A stretch of DNA of 64,000 nt from UBA1794 sp031552405 (GTDB taxonomy: Bacteria > Bacteroidota > Bacteroidia > Bacteroidales > Bacteroidaceae): contig JAVBMN010000017.1 of the NCBI GenBank assembly GCA_031552405.1, forward strand, positions 62,001 through 126,000, read 5' to 3'. Under the pieces are notes generated by a model, which did not search any database, was not told the origin of the DNA, and saw nothing but the letters and a program-made list of their open reading frames with translations. The translations under genes and the position numbers were made by a program. Shown piece by piece: positions 1 through 8,990 of the stretch (position 1 is the first letter of the stretch; each line of letters opens with the position of its first letter).

Positions 1-3000
1 TCGGTGGCGTGCTTCTTTTGCTGATCTTTGTATACGGCAGCTCCGTTGTGGATGCTTTCGCCGCAATCCAAGTCTTCACGCAGGTAGTTGGAGGCGTTGA
101 ATTCCATCTTCTCATTCGGAATGATGAGCAGACCTTTTCCACCCTTCATGCCGAGTGCCATCCAGCGCACATTGGTGCGGTGCTCGTTCTCTTCGGGCCG
201 GATGTAGGGCACGTACATATCGGATACCTTGGTGGTATATTCGCCTACGAACTGTGAGGTGCGGCGGTCTACATAGTTTTCCAGAGGTCCGCAGCCGTAA
301 TAGGTAAGGTCGACGAAGGATACAGGCATTTTCATGCGCATACCCAAACGGGGGATCCAGCTGGCTTCGAGGTTCTCGTTGTTCTGCGGACGATTGCGGC
401 GGCTCATATCGTAAGGTCTCATTTTACTGTTGAAGCTGTTGCTTACCTGTATCACTCCGTTGTCAAACACGGTGTATTCAGCTTTCCACGTAGCTTCCGC
501 TTCGGGGTATGAGTACTCTACGGTGACTTTGTTTCCGTTTACCTGGAAGGATGCAGCTTTGGCTGCTGCCTCGGATGCTTCGCGCCATTCTTTGAACTTC
601 TTAGGGCCGTCATAGCCATAATCGTTCTCCACGGGAGCACGCCAGAAGTCGGGCTTTGGTCCGTTACCGTTCAAGATGTATTCCTGCCCTTTGTATTGAT
701 AAGAAGTCAGCAGGCCGGATTCCTTATTAAACACAGCTTTGAAATCTTTGCCTTTGTATACGAAATCTTTGCCGGATTCAGCCGGTTTGAGGGTTGCGGG
801 CAGGGCTTGACTGGCATACTGATAAGGGTAGAGTTCTTTCTGATCGCGCGCTATTACATAGCCTACAGGCAGGAAGGGCTCGGCAGTGCGTATCTTTACA
901 TAGAACTCTACCTGTACGTCGCCGGCTTTGCGCTCAGTGGGAAGGCTTAGTTTTACGGTGAGGGTATCCATTGGCTCGCACTTCACGTTAAGTTTGTCGC
1001 TGAAGGTCACTTTTCCGCTTTGCTTGACTACGTAGGAGAAGTCGTATTTATCCAGGTTGGTGAAGAAGAAACCATTGGCTATCTTGATAGTCTGCTTTGC
1101 AGGATCAAGGTCTACGAAGTCTACATTTTGGTATACACGTCTCATCTCCTCAGTCTGCGGTTTCACGGAACGGTCGGGGAATACAAGGCCGTTGATGCAG
1201 AAAGTACCATCGCTGGGAGTTCCTTCGTCTCCGAAGTCGCCTCCGTATGCCCAGTATTTACGGCCGTCGGCAGTCTTGGCTGCAAAGCCTTGGTCTACCC
1301 AATCCCAGATGCAGCCGCCTTGCAGTTTGGGGTATTTCTTGATTATTTGCCAGTAGTAATCAAAGCCTCCCAGCGAGTTGCCCATTGCATGAGCGTATTC
1401 GCACATGATGAGGGGGCGCTTCATATCGGGGTTTTTGGCATAGTTCTCAATGTTTGAAGGGCTTGGATACATCGGGCAATAGATGTCTGAGTTCCACTCA
1501 TGGTAGGCCTGCTCAAACTGAGTGGGGCGGGTGGGATCTATGTTCTTCAGATACAGGTAAGTCTGGTAGAAGTTGTATCCGTTACCAGCTTCATTGCCTA
1601 ATGACCAGGTTATGATGCAGGGCTGATTCTTATCGCGCTCGTACATATTCTGGGTGCGGGTCATGTGAGCCTCGTAGAAAAGGATGTTATTACCAAGTGT
1701 ACCGCCGATCTTGCGGTCGTATCCCATACCATGGCTTTCGATGTTGGCTTCGTCAATGACGTAGATTCCGTACTCGTTACATAGTTCATAGAAACGTTCT
1801 TGCTGCGGATAGTGGCAGGTACGCGCGGTGTTTACATTGTATTTCTTGAAGAGTTCAATGTCTTTAAGCATGAGGTCCTCTGATACATAGTGTCCGGTAT
1901 ACTCATTATGCTCATGGATATTCACACCTTTCACCAAGACGGGCTTACCGTTGATCAGGAACTGACTGTTCTTCACCTCTGCAGTACGGAAGCCCACTTT
2001 GCTGTTGATAGCTTCCAACACATTGCCGCTGGCATCTTTCAGGGAGATAATCAGGGTGTAGAGGTTGGGAGTCTCAGCTGTCCAGTGCTTGAAAGCGCCT
2101 GTGGTTTCGGCCTTGTTACCATTGCCGGAGAATACTTCTTTGCCGCTGGCGTCGTACATCTTATAGAATACATTTCCGCCATTGGTGGTTACATCCAGTT
2201 TCAGGATACCTTTGTCATACTTCTCATCCAGAGTGGATATCACGTGGAAGTCCTCGATGCGTGTTTTTGGCTGGGCATACAGATATACTTCGCGCTCGAA
2301 GCCGCTCAGGCGCCAGAAGTCCTGACATTCCAGATAGTTGGCGTCGCTGAAGCGATGTACTTGTACGGCCAGTACATTCTTACCGCTTTGTACCTTATCG
2401 GTGATCTTAAAGCGTGAGGTGGTCTTAGCGTCCTTGCTCATTCCCAGGAACTTACCGTTTAGGTAGTAGAAGGCACAACCTTTGGTGCCGTCAAAGCTGA
2501 TGAAGATTTCTTTCCCATTCCAGTCGGCCGGAACGGTGAACTCGCGGCGGTAGCTTCCGGTGGGGTTCCATACTTCGGGTACCTTCGGGGGTTCAGGTTT
2601 TTGCAGGTATTTATCATGCCCCCAGGATACGAATGCCCATCCCGAATTAGTGTAGATGGGAGTACCGAAGTTCTGTAATTCCCAGTTGCCGGGCACTTTG
2701 ATGTCGCTCCATCCGGATACATCCAGTGCCGGATCCATGAAGTTTTTTGGACGGTCAGGGAAGTTCTCTGCATAGTTGAACTTCCAGGTGCCGTTCAGCG
2801 TCATGCGTGTTTTGCAGGCTGCCCGGTCGTTTTTTAGGGCATCGGCCTCTGTGGGGTAGGAGGTGAAGGATGCTCTTGGCTTTTCTCTTCCCAAACTTGT
2901 AATGTTTGGGTCGGTAATGATCTCATACCGGTCTTTTGGCTCTTGCTGTGCAAAAGCGGTCATTGCGCATGCCAGCAGTGAGGCGAATACAAGACTCTTT

Positions 3001-3014
3001 CTCATGGGTTTCAT
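1..3014 (-). CDS. GH2 beta-galactosidase, secreted, cut by the window edge
   Basis: Family 2 glycoside hydrolase, a periplasmic or outer-membrane beta-galactosidase that removes terminal beta-galactosides. The start at 3014 (alternative Met at 3005) gives a signal peptide ending in AFA before QQEP. The sugar-binding and immunoglobulin-like domains come first, then the TIM barrel with acid/base E475 in LGNEAGNG and nucleophile E539 in CEYAHAMGNS. About 1004 residues lie in the window. The C-terminal end of the small-chain domain runs off the left edge; related proteins are about 1030-1100 residues. A CAAAGTTA (TAACTTTG on the coding strand) sits 50 bp upstream as a -7 box. No SusC/D pair is in the window, so the substrate cannot be read from context. 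Confidence 0.95.
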   Translation of the reverse strand, partial: MKPMRKSLVFASLLACAMTAFAQQEPKDRYEIITDPNITSLGREKPRASFTSYPTEADALKNDRAACKTRMTLNGTWKFNYAENFPDRPKNFMDPALDVSGWSDIKVPGNWELQNFGTPIYTNSGWAFVSWGHDKYLQKPEPPKVPEVWNPTGSYRREFTVPADWNGKEIFISFDGTKGCAFYYLNGKFLGMSKDAKTTSRFKITDKVQSGKNVLAVQVHRFSDANYLECQDFWRLSGFEREVYLYAQPKTRIEDFHVISTLDEKYDKGILKLDVTTNGGNVFYKMYDASGKEVFSGNGNKAETTGAFKHWTAETPNLYTLIISLKDASGNVLEAINSKVGFRTAEVKNSQFLINGKPVLVKGVNIHEHNEYTGHYVSEDLMLKDIELFKKYNVNTARTCHYPQQERFYELCNEYGIYVIDEANIESHGMGYDRKIGGTLGNNILFYEAHMTRTQNMYERDKNQPCIITWSLGNEAGNGYNFYQTYLYLKNIDPTRPTQFEQAYHEWNSDIYCPMYPSPSNIENYAKNPDMKRPLIMCEYAHAMGNSLGGFDYYWQIIKKYPKLQGGCIWDWVDQGFAAKTADGRKYWAYGGDFGDEGTPSDGTFCINGLVFPDRSVKPQTEEMRRVYQNVDFVDLDPAKQTIKIANGFFFTNLDKYDFSYVVKQSGKVTFSDKLNVKCEPMDTLTVKLSLPTERKAGDVQVEFYVKIRTAEPFLPVGYVIARDQKELYPYQYASQALPATLKPAESGKDFVYKGKDFKAVFNKESGLLTSYQYKGQEYILNGNGPKPDFWRAPVENDYGYDGPKKFKEWREASEAAAKAASFQVNGNKVTVEYSYPEAEATWKAEYTVFDNGVIQVSNSFNSKMRPYDMSRRNRPQNNENLEASWIPRLGMRMKMPVSFVDLTYYGCGPLENYVDRRTSQFVGEYTTKVSDMYVPYIRPEENEHRTNVRWMALGMKGGKGLLIIPNEKMEFNASNYLREDLDCGESIHNGAAVYKDQQKKHAT

Positions 3015-3063
3015 ATTGGGTTAATCGTTAATAAAATATTCTTTATTGATATACTTTAAGCCA

Positions 3064-3071
3064 CAAAGTTA
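3064..3071 (-). promoter_or_regulatory. Bacteroides -7 box for the beta-galactosidase
   Basis: The coding strand reads TAACTTTG, an exact TAnnTTTG match, 50 bp upstream of the start. Confidence 0.55.
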
Positions 3072-3182
3072 ATATAATGCCTTATAGGAATGAAAGCTTT
3101 AAGAAAAGATAACAAAAGAAGAGAAGGGTGGCTGCCAGATTATATGGCAGCCACCCTTCATGAAATGAGTGAAACTGATATT

Positions 3183-3623
3183 TTATAAGATCTCAATATG
3201 CTTTTCAGCTTTCTTCTGATCTTCGGGTTTTACCTTTGGCAGGTGTACGGCCAGTACGCCATGCTCCATTTTGGCAGAGATTTTGTCTTTAGCCACATTG
3301 TCGGAAAGGTACATTCTCTGCTGAAACTTGCTGTAAGAGAACTCTCTGCGTAGGTAGTGATCCTTTGTTTTCTCGGTGTCATCTTCCTTTGCTTCGGATT
3401 TTTTCTCCATGGTTACGAGTAGGTTTTTGTCGCTTTCGAGCTTGATGTGAAAGTCTTCTTTCGTCAGTCCGGGAGCGGCAAACTCTACGCGATACTCATC
3501 TTCAGTTTCAATTACGTTTACGGCAGGAGTGGTGGGATTTACCCGGTCCATCCAGGTGTTGTCAAGCAAGTCGTTGAATACGGTTGGCAACCAATTTGGG
3601 TTTCTTCTGATTACAGGTCTCAT
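3183..3623 (-). CDS. Small heat-shock protein, Hsp20/alpha-crystallin family
   Basis: ATP-independent cytoplasmic holdase that keeps unfolding proteins soluble. It has 146 residues, the usual size. The alpha-crystallin domain spans about residues 35-140, with a typical PGLTKEDFHIKLE strand and the conserved GVLAVHLPK near the end, followed by a short tail. A perfect AGGAGG lies 8 bp before the ATG, which is rare in this genome and suits rapid high expression. The gene stands alone, divergent in position from nothing, with a 497 bp non-coding stretch upstream. Confidence 0.93.
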   Translation of the reverse strand: MRPVIRRNPNWLPTVFNDLLDNTWMDRVNPTTPAVNVIETEDEYRVEFAAPGLTKEDFHIKLESDKNLLVTMEKKSEAKEDDTEKTKDHYLRREFSYSKFQQRMYLSDNVAKDKISAKMEHGVLAVHLPKVKPEDQKKAEKHIEIL

Positions 3624-3631
3624 AATTTAAT

Positions 3632-3637
3632 CCTCCT
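3632..3637 (-). promoter_or_regulatory. Strong Shine-Dalgarno of the hsp20 gene
   Basis: The coding strand reads AGGAGG, 8 bp before the ATG at 3623. Most genes in this window have only A/T-rich leaders, so a full anti-SD complement stands out. Confidence 0.7.
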
Positions 3638-4120
3638 ATTTATTAATTCTACTTTGATGTTTTGGTTTATTGTTTTCACGATAGAATGTGCAAGTGGTGT
3701 GCCAATTGCATTTTCCGGCTATGGGCCTGAAATTTTGTCGCATCTTGGTTATATCTGTTAATTTTAGAATGACATTTTGTCTGATTATCAGACGGATAGT
3801 CATGCTCGTTGCCGTTTGATACGTTGAAAGTAACGTATGTAGGCAGGAAATAGGGGACTAGAGGATTATTGTATACATATTTCTTATTTAAGCCCTTCTT
3901 CGCATAGGGTTGTATATTTAACCTGTTATGGGTTTAACCTGTTTGTTTTCGGTGTGTTGTGTTTAGTTCTACGGTCTCTGAACCGTAGCGCTGTGTTTTG
4001 GGAATCTCAGGCCTGAAATTTGAAAATCTCAGGCCTGAGATTTCCTAACTTCAGCGCTGCGGTTTAAAAAGGCAGGAAAACAAATTTTTCAAAAGAAGGT
4101 AGTGTCTATATAGATTACCA
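3638..4120. other. Non-coding stretch between hsp20 and the AlaX operon
   Basis: No supported gene. It holds the hsp20 upstream region, a small hairpin (CTACGGT 3969-3975 with ACCGTAG 3982-3988) and a four-dyad palindrome array at 3987-4058. The rest is unremarkable A/T-rich sequence. Confidence 0.7.
3987..4058. repeat. Phased palindrome array 1 (four dyads, exact 22 bp period)
   Basis: Cores AGCGCT, AGGCCT, AGGCCT, AGCGCT are centred at 3989.5, 4011.5, 4033.5 and 4055.5, exactly 22 bp apart. The two middle dyads also form a larger hairpin (AATCTCAGGCCTGA 4003-4016 with its complement 4029-4042). The array begins 62 bp past the stop of the AlaX-like gene. Confidence 0.85.
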
Positions 4121-4597
4121 TTACTGTATCTCTGCTTCTTTTAGCTTAAAGCGCATCCTGAAAACCCCGTTTTCGTAACTTGAGGAAGAGATTATAAACC
4201 TTCCGATAGCTGATGTGTTTTCTACATGAGTACCGATGCAGAGGCATTCATCATAATCACCTACATGTACCACCCGTACGGTGTCCGAGGCCTCTTCGGG
4301 CAGGCGTTCCAGGTCAAAGCGTCCCCGGGCCTCTTCCTGCGAGATGAATTCGGTGTATACAGGTAGCTTTTGGGCTATCACTTCATTTACCGTATCTTCT
4401 ATCTGGCTGCATTCCTCCGGAGTGGGGCAGCGGTCCAAACTGAAATCCAGCTTGCTCTTTTTTCGCTCAATATGTGCCTGTACGGCACGTCCGCAGCCGA
4501 AGAGGTTTACCATGGTACGGTTTATGATATGCTCGCAGGAGTGCATAGGAGGGTACTCCTGCTTGTTATGCTCGTTGAGCGTGGGTTGTTGTTCCAT
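4121..4597 (-). CDS. AlaX-like alanyl-tRNA editing hydrolase
   Basis: Free-standing editing domain of the class II AlaRS/ThrRS second-additional-domain family, predicted to hydrolyse mischarged tRNA (Ser-tRNA-Ala in characterised AlaX). The two zinc-binding motifs are present: HxxxH at H19/H23 (HSCEH) and CxxxH at C120/H124 (CIGTH). At 158 residues it is a short AlaX with no aminoacylation domain. It starts 5 bp after the RhuM-Doc stop and is the last gene of a leftward three-gene operon. Substrate specificity is inferred from family only. Confidence 0.8.
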   Translation of the reverse strand: MEQQPTLNEHNKQEYPPMHSCEHIINRTMVNLFGCGRAVQAHIERKKSKLDFSLDRCPTPEECSQIEDTVNEVIAQKLPVYTEFISQEEARGRFDLERLPEEASDTVRVVHVGDYDECLCIGTHVENTSAIGRFIISSSSYENGVFRMRFKLKEAEIQ

Positions 4598-4602
4598 ATT
4601 TA

Positions 4603-5640
4603 TTATTTATTTGTCTGATTGATTAAGTTCACGATTACTTTTACCATCACATCTTTTTCTTCGGTTCTGCTTTCGGCTATCATTAGGGTGATGGCTACTA
4701 ATGTATTGTCGGCAATTCGTTTTTCACCGCTTGGACGGTATAGTATCCCATTGTTCTCCATGAACCATAGGAAAAGCATGGCAGCAATTCGTTTGTTGCC
4801 ATCGCTGAAAGAGTGGTTCTTGGTGACTAAATAGAGCAGCATGGAGGCTTTCTCTTCGATGCTTGGGTATAACTCTGTTCCGCCAAATGTCTGATAAATG
4901 GTGGCAATGGAGCTTTTGAAGGATTGGTCTTTCTCATGTGCAAACAGTTCGCTTCCGCCAAATTTTCCTTTCAGACTTCGAATGGCGGCCGTGGCATTCT
5001 CGTAAGTAGCATGAAACTTTCCGTCTTGTGTGGTCTCATCAATAGTAAGCTGCTGGTAGTCGTACTTGTCTAAGGTGTCAAGGGCATATACATAGTCGGT
5101 AACCACTGCCAGCAGACCTTTTGACTCATCGGTGCTGAGCTCTTCCTGACTTTTCACCGTATTTGCCAGTACATGCACTACTTTTTTGAGTTCCTGGTAG
5201 TGCTCCAGTTTTATGCGTTCATTGATGGCGTATCCTTTGACAAGGTATTCTCTCAGTATCTTATTAGCCCAGATACGGAACTGGGTACCGCGGAGCGATT
5301 TAACACGGTATCCTACGGAAATGATGACGTCAAGGTTGTAGTATTTCGTGCGATACTTTTTTCCATCTGCTGCAGTTGTCAAGTATTTCTTGACAACTGA
5401 ATCTTCATACAATTCTTTCTCTCTGAAGATATTATTAATATGTAAACTGATATTCTGTTTTGTTGATTGAAATAATTCGCACATCTGCGATTGTGTTAAC
5501 CACACAGTTTCTGTTTCCAGCTTTACATCCAATTGAATCTTTCCATCTGTGGTCTCGTATAAGAGTACTTGGTCTAAGGGGCTATTAACGCTATTGCATA
5601 TTGGTAAATGCTCCTGTCTCTTGCTAATGCTTTTCTTCAT
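4603..5640 (-). CDS. RhuM-type protein fused to a Doc/Fic domain
   Basis: Residues 1 to about 170 match the RhuM virulence-protein family (conserved WLTQSQMCELFQ, then YRVKSLRGTQFRIWA). The C-terminal part is a Fic/Doc domain with the catalytic loop HSFSDGNKR, H276. The GNKR ending is Doc-like rather than the AMPylating HPFxxGNGR form. Doc phosphorylates EF-Tu, but the modification made here is unknown. There is no Phd-type antitoxin next to it; instead GNAT (29 bp upstream) and AlaX (5 bp downstream) share the operon. 345 residues, the usual length for RhuM-Doc fusions. Confidence 0.85.
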   Translation of the reverse strand: MKKSISKRQEHLPICNSVNSPLDQVLLYETTDGKIQLDVKLETETVWLTQSQMCELFQSTKQNISLHINNIFREKELYEDSVVKKYLTTAADGKKYRTKYYNLDVIISVGYRVKSLRGTQFRIWANKILREYLVKGYAINERIKLEHYQELKKVVHVLANTVKSQEELSTDESKGLLAVVTDYVYALDTLDKYDYQQLTIDETTQDGKFHATYENATAAIRSLKGKFGGSELFAHEKDQSFKSSIATIYQTFGGTELYPSIEEKASMLLYLVTKNHSFSDGNKRIAAMLFLWFMENNGILYRPSGEKRIADNTLVAITLMIAESRTEEKDVMVKVIVNLINQTNK

Positions 5641-5669
5641 CTCTTTATTTTTTTTATAGTATTATTAGG

Positions 5670-6224
5670 TTATTCTTTCCAGTTCTGTTTCAGCATACTG
5701 TATAGGTTTACGTCGGCAAATTGGCCGGAGACGAGCAGAATGGCCTCGCGTTCAATGCCTTCGTGGGTGAAGCCTAGGTGTCGGGGTACGGCGTTGCTGG
5801 GCTGGTTTTCTGTGGCGCAGGATATCTGAATGCGGTGGATGTGGCGTTGGTTGAATGCCCAGTTACACAGATATTTCACGGCGGAGGTGACGATGCCGCG
5901 GCCGCGGAAAGGGGGGATAAGCCAGTAACCGATTTCAGTTTTGCAGTTCTCCCGGTCAGTATTGACAAAGCCGATGAGACCGCAAAATACTTCATCCTGC
6001 TCAATGATGAATACGATGTCCCGTTTCTCATACGGCACGGCGAGGACGGATGAAAGGAAGGCTTTTTCGTCTGCCAGCTCTTTCATATTGTCTACAAAAG
6101 GCAGCCAGGTACGTAAATCCTCGCGGTGTGTGTCGATGGCGCAAAAAATCTTTTTTGCATCTGCCAATGTGGCTTCATGCAAGCTAATGTGCTCAGAAAT
6201 AGAATGGATATAAGTGCTTTTCAT
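5670..6224 (-). CDS. GNAT N-acetyltransferase, RimJ/RimL-like
   Basis: Acetyl-CoA-dependent acyltransferase. It has 184 residues with the RimJ/RimL layout: IGYWLIPPFRGRGI (motif A, about residues 119-132) and a terminal region with NQPSNAVPRHLGF, where family members read N..S..V..KLGF. Probable targets are N-terminal amines or ribosomal proteins, but this is family inference. It is the first gene of the GNAT / RhuM-Doc / AlaX operon, with a -7 box at 6248-6255. Confidence 0.85.
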   Translation of the reverse strand: MKSTYIHSISEHISLHEATLADAKKIFCAIDTHREDLRTWLPFVDNMKELADEKAFLSSVLAVPYEKRDIVFIIEQDEVFCGLIGFVNTDRENCKTEIGYWLIPPFRGRGIVTSAVKYLCNWAFNQRHIHRIQISCATENQPSNAVPRHLGFTHEGIEREAILLVSGQFADVNLYSMLKQNWKE

Positions 6225-6247
6225 AATCTTAGTTTTGATTGAATACG

Positions 6248-6255
6248 CAAAATTA
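6248..6255 (-). promoter_or_regulatory. -7 box for the GNAT / RhuM-Doc / AlaX operon
   Basis: Coding strand TAATTTTG, an exact TAnnTTTG match, 24 bp upstream of the acetyltransferase start. Confidence 0.6.
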
Positions 6256-6311
6256 AGGAAAAAGTATGAAAAAGTAATGGGTAATTCTTCGTTTTATTCG
6301 AGAAAGATTCT

Positions 6312-6319
6312 TAAGTTTG
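6312..6319 (+). promoter_or_regulatory. -7 box for the HpaII-like gene
   Basis: TAAGTTTG, an exact match. It overlaps an in-frame TTG at 6317, so translation should begin at the ATG at 6338 and not at that TTG. Confidence 0.6.
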
Positions 6320-6337
6320 CGCCCCTATTTAAATACT

Positions 6338-7465
6338 ATGATGTTTGAAGCAACAAAAAAAGAATGGAGTGAATTGTATATCCTACTCCGCCTGCTGGCA
6401 GACGGCAAGGTTTCAAAGGGTACATCTAAAGGGGCAGCAGATCCTGCACAGCCTCTGGTTATTAATCAAATTGACCGTCAGGAACAAAACGGAGTGCGGA
6501 CTTATTATCCCCATGAAAGCATGGTGGCAATCGATCCGCCACGTGGTCCGGAACCCAGTCACATGACTTTTGAAGAGGAAGAGGCTGCTATAAGGGAGAT
6601 TCCCAATGCAGTAGTGGCTCATATTGCCGATCTGGTATTGGAACTGCTTCATAGCGGGACTGAAGGCCTTATTGCATCCACTAAGGAGATTGAGGACTTC
6701 TTGGATGAAATTGCTCTCTATGATTTAGCTGCTTTGTCCAAGGACGGTTATCCAATGAGTGTATCCCTTAGTGATACAGAGGAAAGCCTTACTACCTGTA
6801 AGCTGTGGTCGCGTCTTGATACTGCAAACCCCTTGCTGGATGGCGGGCGCACTGCCAATCTGAAAATGGAGCAGACGGGCGTAAAGTTTTCATCGCCCAC
6901 CGTGCAGAAGATCAATGCACTGGAAACCCAAAACACAGTAGGCGACCGCATGCTTATGATCGAACGTCTGGGCGGTGTGCTGAAGTATGATGAGCCGGCC
7001 GACAAGGTGTTTCGTGCCAATCTGGCTATGATTGACCTCCATTTGGGTCGTCTTCTTACCGAAATGCTGCGTCTGATGCACCTGGAAGGCATCACCCGTA
7101 TCAGTGATCTTACCCAGCGAATCAAGGTAACCAACCCGCTGAAAGTGAAAGCTGAGCTGATAGAAAAGCATGGTTACTATGAGTATAAGATGAAACAACT
7201 CCTGCTGGCCGCCGCCCTTGGCATGCGCCCCGCCAAGATATTCACCGGCGAGGCATGCGCCCCGGAAGGTATCATAGTGCTAAATACCGATGGTAGCCTT
7301 TTGTATTATAAAGTGGCCAATCGCAATCTGCTGGCCGAATTCCTGTACAACAATACCCGCCTGGAAAAGGGCGCTTTTGAGAAAGATAAATATGGAGTGC
7401 TTGAACGTGAGAACAATGCGTATTACTTTAAGTTGAACTTAAAGATAGGTTTTACCAAACGATAA
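6338..7465 (+). CDS. HpaII-family restriction endonuclease-like protein, orphan
   Basis: 375 residues from the ATG at 6338. The N-terminus (KKEWSELYILLRLLADGK) and the C-terminal third (a TDGSLLYYKVANRNLLAEFL stretch, then NNTRLEKG) resemble the HpaII-type restriction endonuclease family as I remember it. The central part, where family members keep a nuclease core, reads DGYPMSVSLSD followed by LWSRLDTANPLL, so activity is not certain. No DNA methyltransferase lies within this window, so it is either an orphan or relies on a distant methylase. It is flanked by the unrelated leftward operons and ends at a bidirectional terminator. Identification is from recalled family pattern, without a search. 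Confidence 0.6.
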   Translation: MMFEATKKEWSELYILLRLLADGKVSKGTSKGAADPAQPLVINQIDRQEQNGVRTYYPHESMVAIDPPRGPEPSHMTFEEEEAAIREIPNAVVAHIADLVLELLHSGTEGLIASTKEIEDFLDEIALYDLAALSKDGYPMSVSLSDTEESLTTCKLWSRLDTANPLLDGGRTANLKMEQTGVKFSSPTVQKINALETQNTVGDRMLMIERLGGVLKYDEPADKVFRANLAMIDLHLGRLLTEMLRLMHLEGITRISDLTQRIKVTNPLKVKAELIEKHGYYEYKMKQLLLAAALGMRPAKIFTGEACAPEGIIVLNTDGSLLYYKVANRNLLAEFLYNNTRLEKGAFEKDKYGVLERENNAYYFKLNLKIGFTKR

Positions 7466-7470
7466 TAGTA

Positions 7471-7497
7471 CGGGGTGCTTCTTCTTGAGGCACCCCG
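7471..7497. terminator. Bidirectional terminator hairpin
   Basis: CGGGGTGC (7471-7478) pairs with GCACCCCG (7490-7497). It lies between two convergent genes, the HpaII-like gene and the nitroreductase. Confidence 0.75.
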
Positions 7498-7503
7498 CAT
7501 TAT

Positions 7504-8016
7504 TTACAGCTCTCCTACAATCTCTTGTAGCTCCATACGTTGATGGGGCTTTACCTCTTTTTCATCGGGATAGCCGATAGGGATGATGACGGCGGGCTCT
7601 ATGTGTTCGGGGAACTTAAGCAGGGAGTGGCACAGTGCGGCGTCAAAGTTACATACCCAGCAGGTGCCTAAGCCTTGTTCGGTAGCTGCCAGGCAGAGGT
7701 GCTCTACGGCAATCGCGATGTCGATATCGGCATGATCTTTTCCGTCCGACTTGCGGCGCCAGGAACGATTGTGGTCTACACAGGCCAGTATGTAGAGCGG
7801 GGCGGCGTTAAACCAGTCGCGCGGGTAGCTCTGTTGCAACGCACTTCTGCCTTCCTCAGAGCGTACGATATAGAATTTCCAAGGCTGGAAATTCACGGCC
7901 GAGGGGGCGTGGCGCATACATTCCAGAATGTAATCCAACTTTTCCTGTTCTATCTCTTGTGCCATCCAGGCTCTTACAGAGTGGCGCGATAGCGCCAGAT
8001 TTTTGAATGTGCTCAT
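7504..8016 (-). CDS. Nitroreductase-family flavoprotein
   Basis: FMN-dependent NAD(P)H oxidoreductase of the nitroreductase superfamily, 170 residues. It shows the N-terminal SRHSVRAW (the RRSxRxY-like phosphate-binding segment), APSAVNFQPWKFYIV, and the C-terminal IPIGYPDE. The electron acceptor is unknown. It is the last gene of the leftward Ca2+-ATPase / MscS / EamA operon, 11 bp after the EamA gene. Confidence 0.88.
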   Translation of the reverse strand: MSTFKNLALSRHSVRAWMAQEIEQEKLDYILECMRHAPSAVNFQPWKFYIVRSEEGRSALQQSYPRDWFNAAPLYILACVDHNRSWRRKSDGKDHADIDIAIAVEHLCLAATEQGLGTCWVCNFDAALCHSLLKFPEHIEPAVIIPIGYPDEKEVKPHQRMELQEIVGEL

Positions 8017-8027
8017 CTTTTTTACGT

Positions 8028-8972
8028 TTATTGTGGGTTATTTGTTTCTGTTATCCTCTTTTCCGCTTCCATCTGTGCGCGGCTCTTGCTTTGCGTTACC
8101 ATGTACACTCCACCGAATACCAGGGCTACGGCTACACTTTTCATCAGTCCGAAACTGTCCATTCCTACTGCAATAGCTACGAGGCTGGCCACAATGGGTT
8201 GTGCATAATTGTACATGCAGGCCACCGTGGGGCGCAGTACATGCTGCCCGATGGGGAGGAGCAGGTAACTCAGAAAAGTGGCACCGAATACTACATACAG
8301 CACTCCGCTAATCTCTTCTGTAGTAAAGGTGGTCCATTGTGCTGCAGCCAATTCGGTATAGGAAAGGGGAATAACCACAATGCTGGCGTATGTGAACATC
8401 CACTTCATTAGCGTTACTGCCGAATAACGACCGATGAGATTTTTAAAAAGAACGAAGTAGGTTGAATAACTCAGCTGTGCACACAAGCAAAGCAAGTCGC
8501 CCCACATAGATCCTTTTCCGCCCGCCACTCCCGAAGCTGCATTGTTACTGATAATAAGGATCAGCGCCCCCATAGCACCGGAAAAGATGCCCAGTACTTT
8601 CAACCCCGTAACGGGTTCTTTCAGGATGAAGGCGGCCAGAATCATCACAATGATAGGAGTTGTGGTAGTTATAATGGATGCATTGATGGGTGAGGTGAGG
8701 CTTAGTCCGGTAGAGTAGCAGAACTGATTCACTACAATACCCAGCATGGCTGCAAAGAACAGCTTCATCATATCCCCATGTGCCACGTGTTCTTTGCGGG
8801 TGAAAGCGGAAAGTAGCCAGAAAGCCAGTGCAGCGCCCACCATACGGAAGTTTGTAAGAAGCAATGCCGAGATGGCGCCTGATGCCATTACGGCTTTGGA
8901 TATAGGAGCCATCAGCCCCCATAGTACATTTGCTCCAAGCATAGCGGAGTGTGCTTTTAGTATCTGTTTCAT
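8028..8972 (-). CDS. EamA/DMT-superfamily transporter
   Basis: Inner-membrane drug/metabolite transporter of 314 residues with two EamA repeats, about ten hydrophobic segments, and the usual early motif NVLWGLMAPISKAV. The end of the first repeat carries INASIITTTTPI, a typical signature. Substrate unknown. It starts 18 bp after the MscS stop, so it is co-transcribed with the ion-transport genes upstream. Confidence 0.88.
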   Translation of the reverse strand: MKQILKAHSAMLGANVLWGLMAPISKAVMASGAISALLLTNFRMVGAALAFWLLSAFTRKEHVAHGDMMKLFFAAMLGIVVNQFCYSTGLSLTSPINASIITTTTPIIVMILAAFILKEPVTGLKVLGIFSGAMGALILIISNNAASGVAGGKGSMWGDLLCLCAQLSYSTYFVLFKNLIGRYSAVTLMKWMFTYASIVVIPLSYTELAAAQWTTFTTEEISGVLYVVFGATFLSYLLLPIGQHVLRPTVACMYNYAQPIVASLVAIAVGMDSFGLMKSVAVALVFGGVYMVTQSKSRAQMEAEKRITETNNPQ

Positions 8973-8990
8973 AGAGAGTCTCTTTGGATT

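Noticed and set aside
6317..6337. TTG start of the HpaII-like gene, which would add seven residues
   Set aside because: The codon overlaps the -7 promoter box, so it would not be transcribed as a start.
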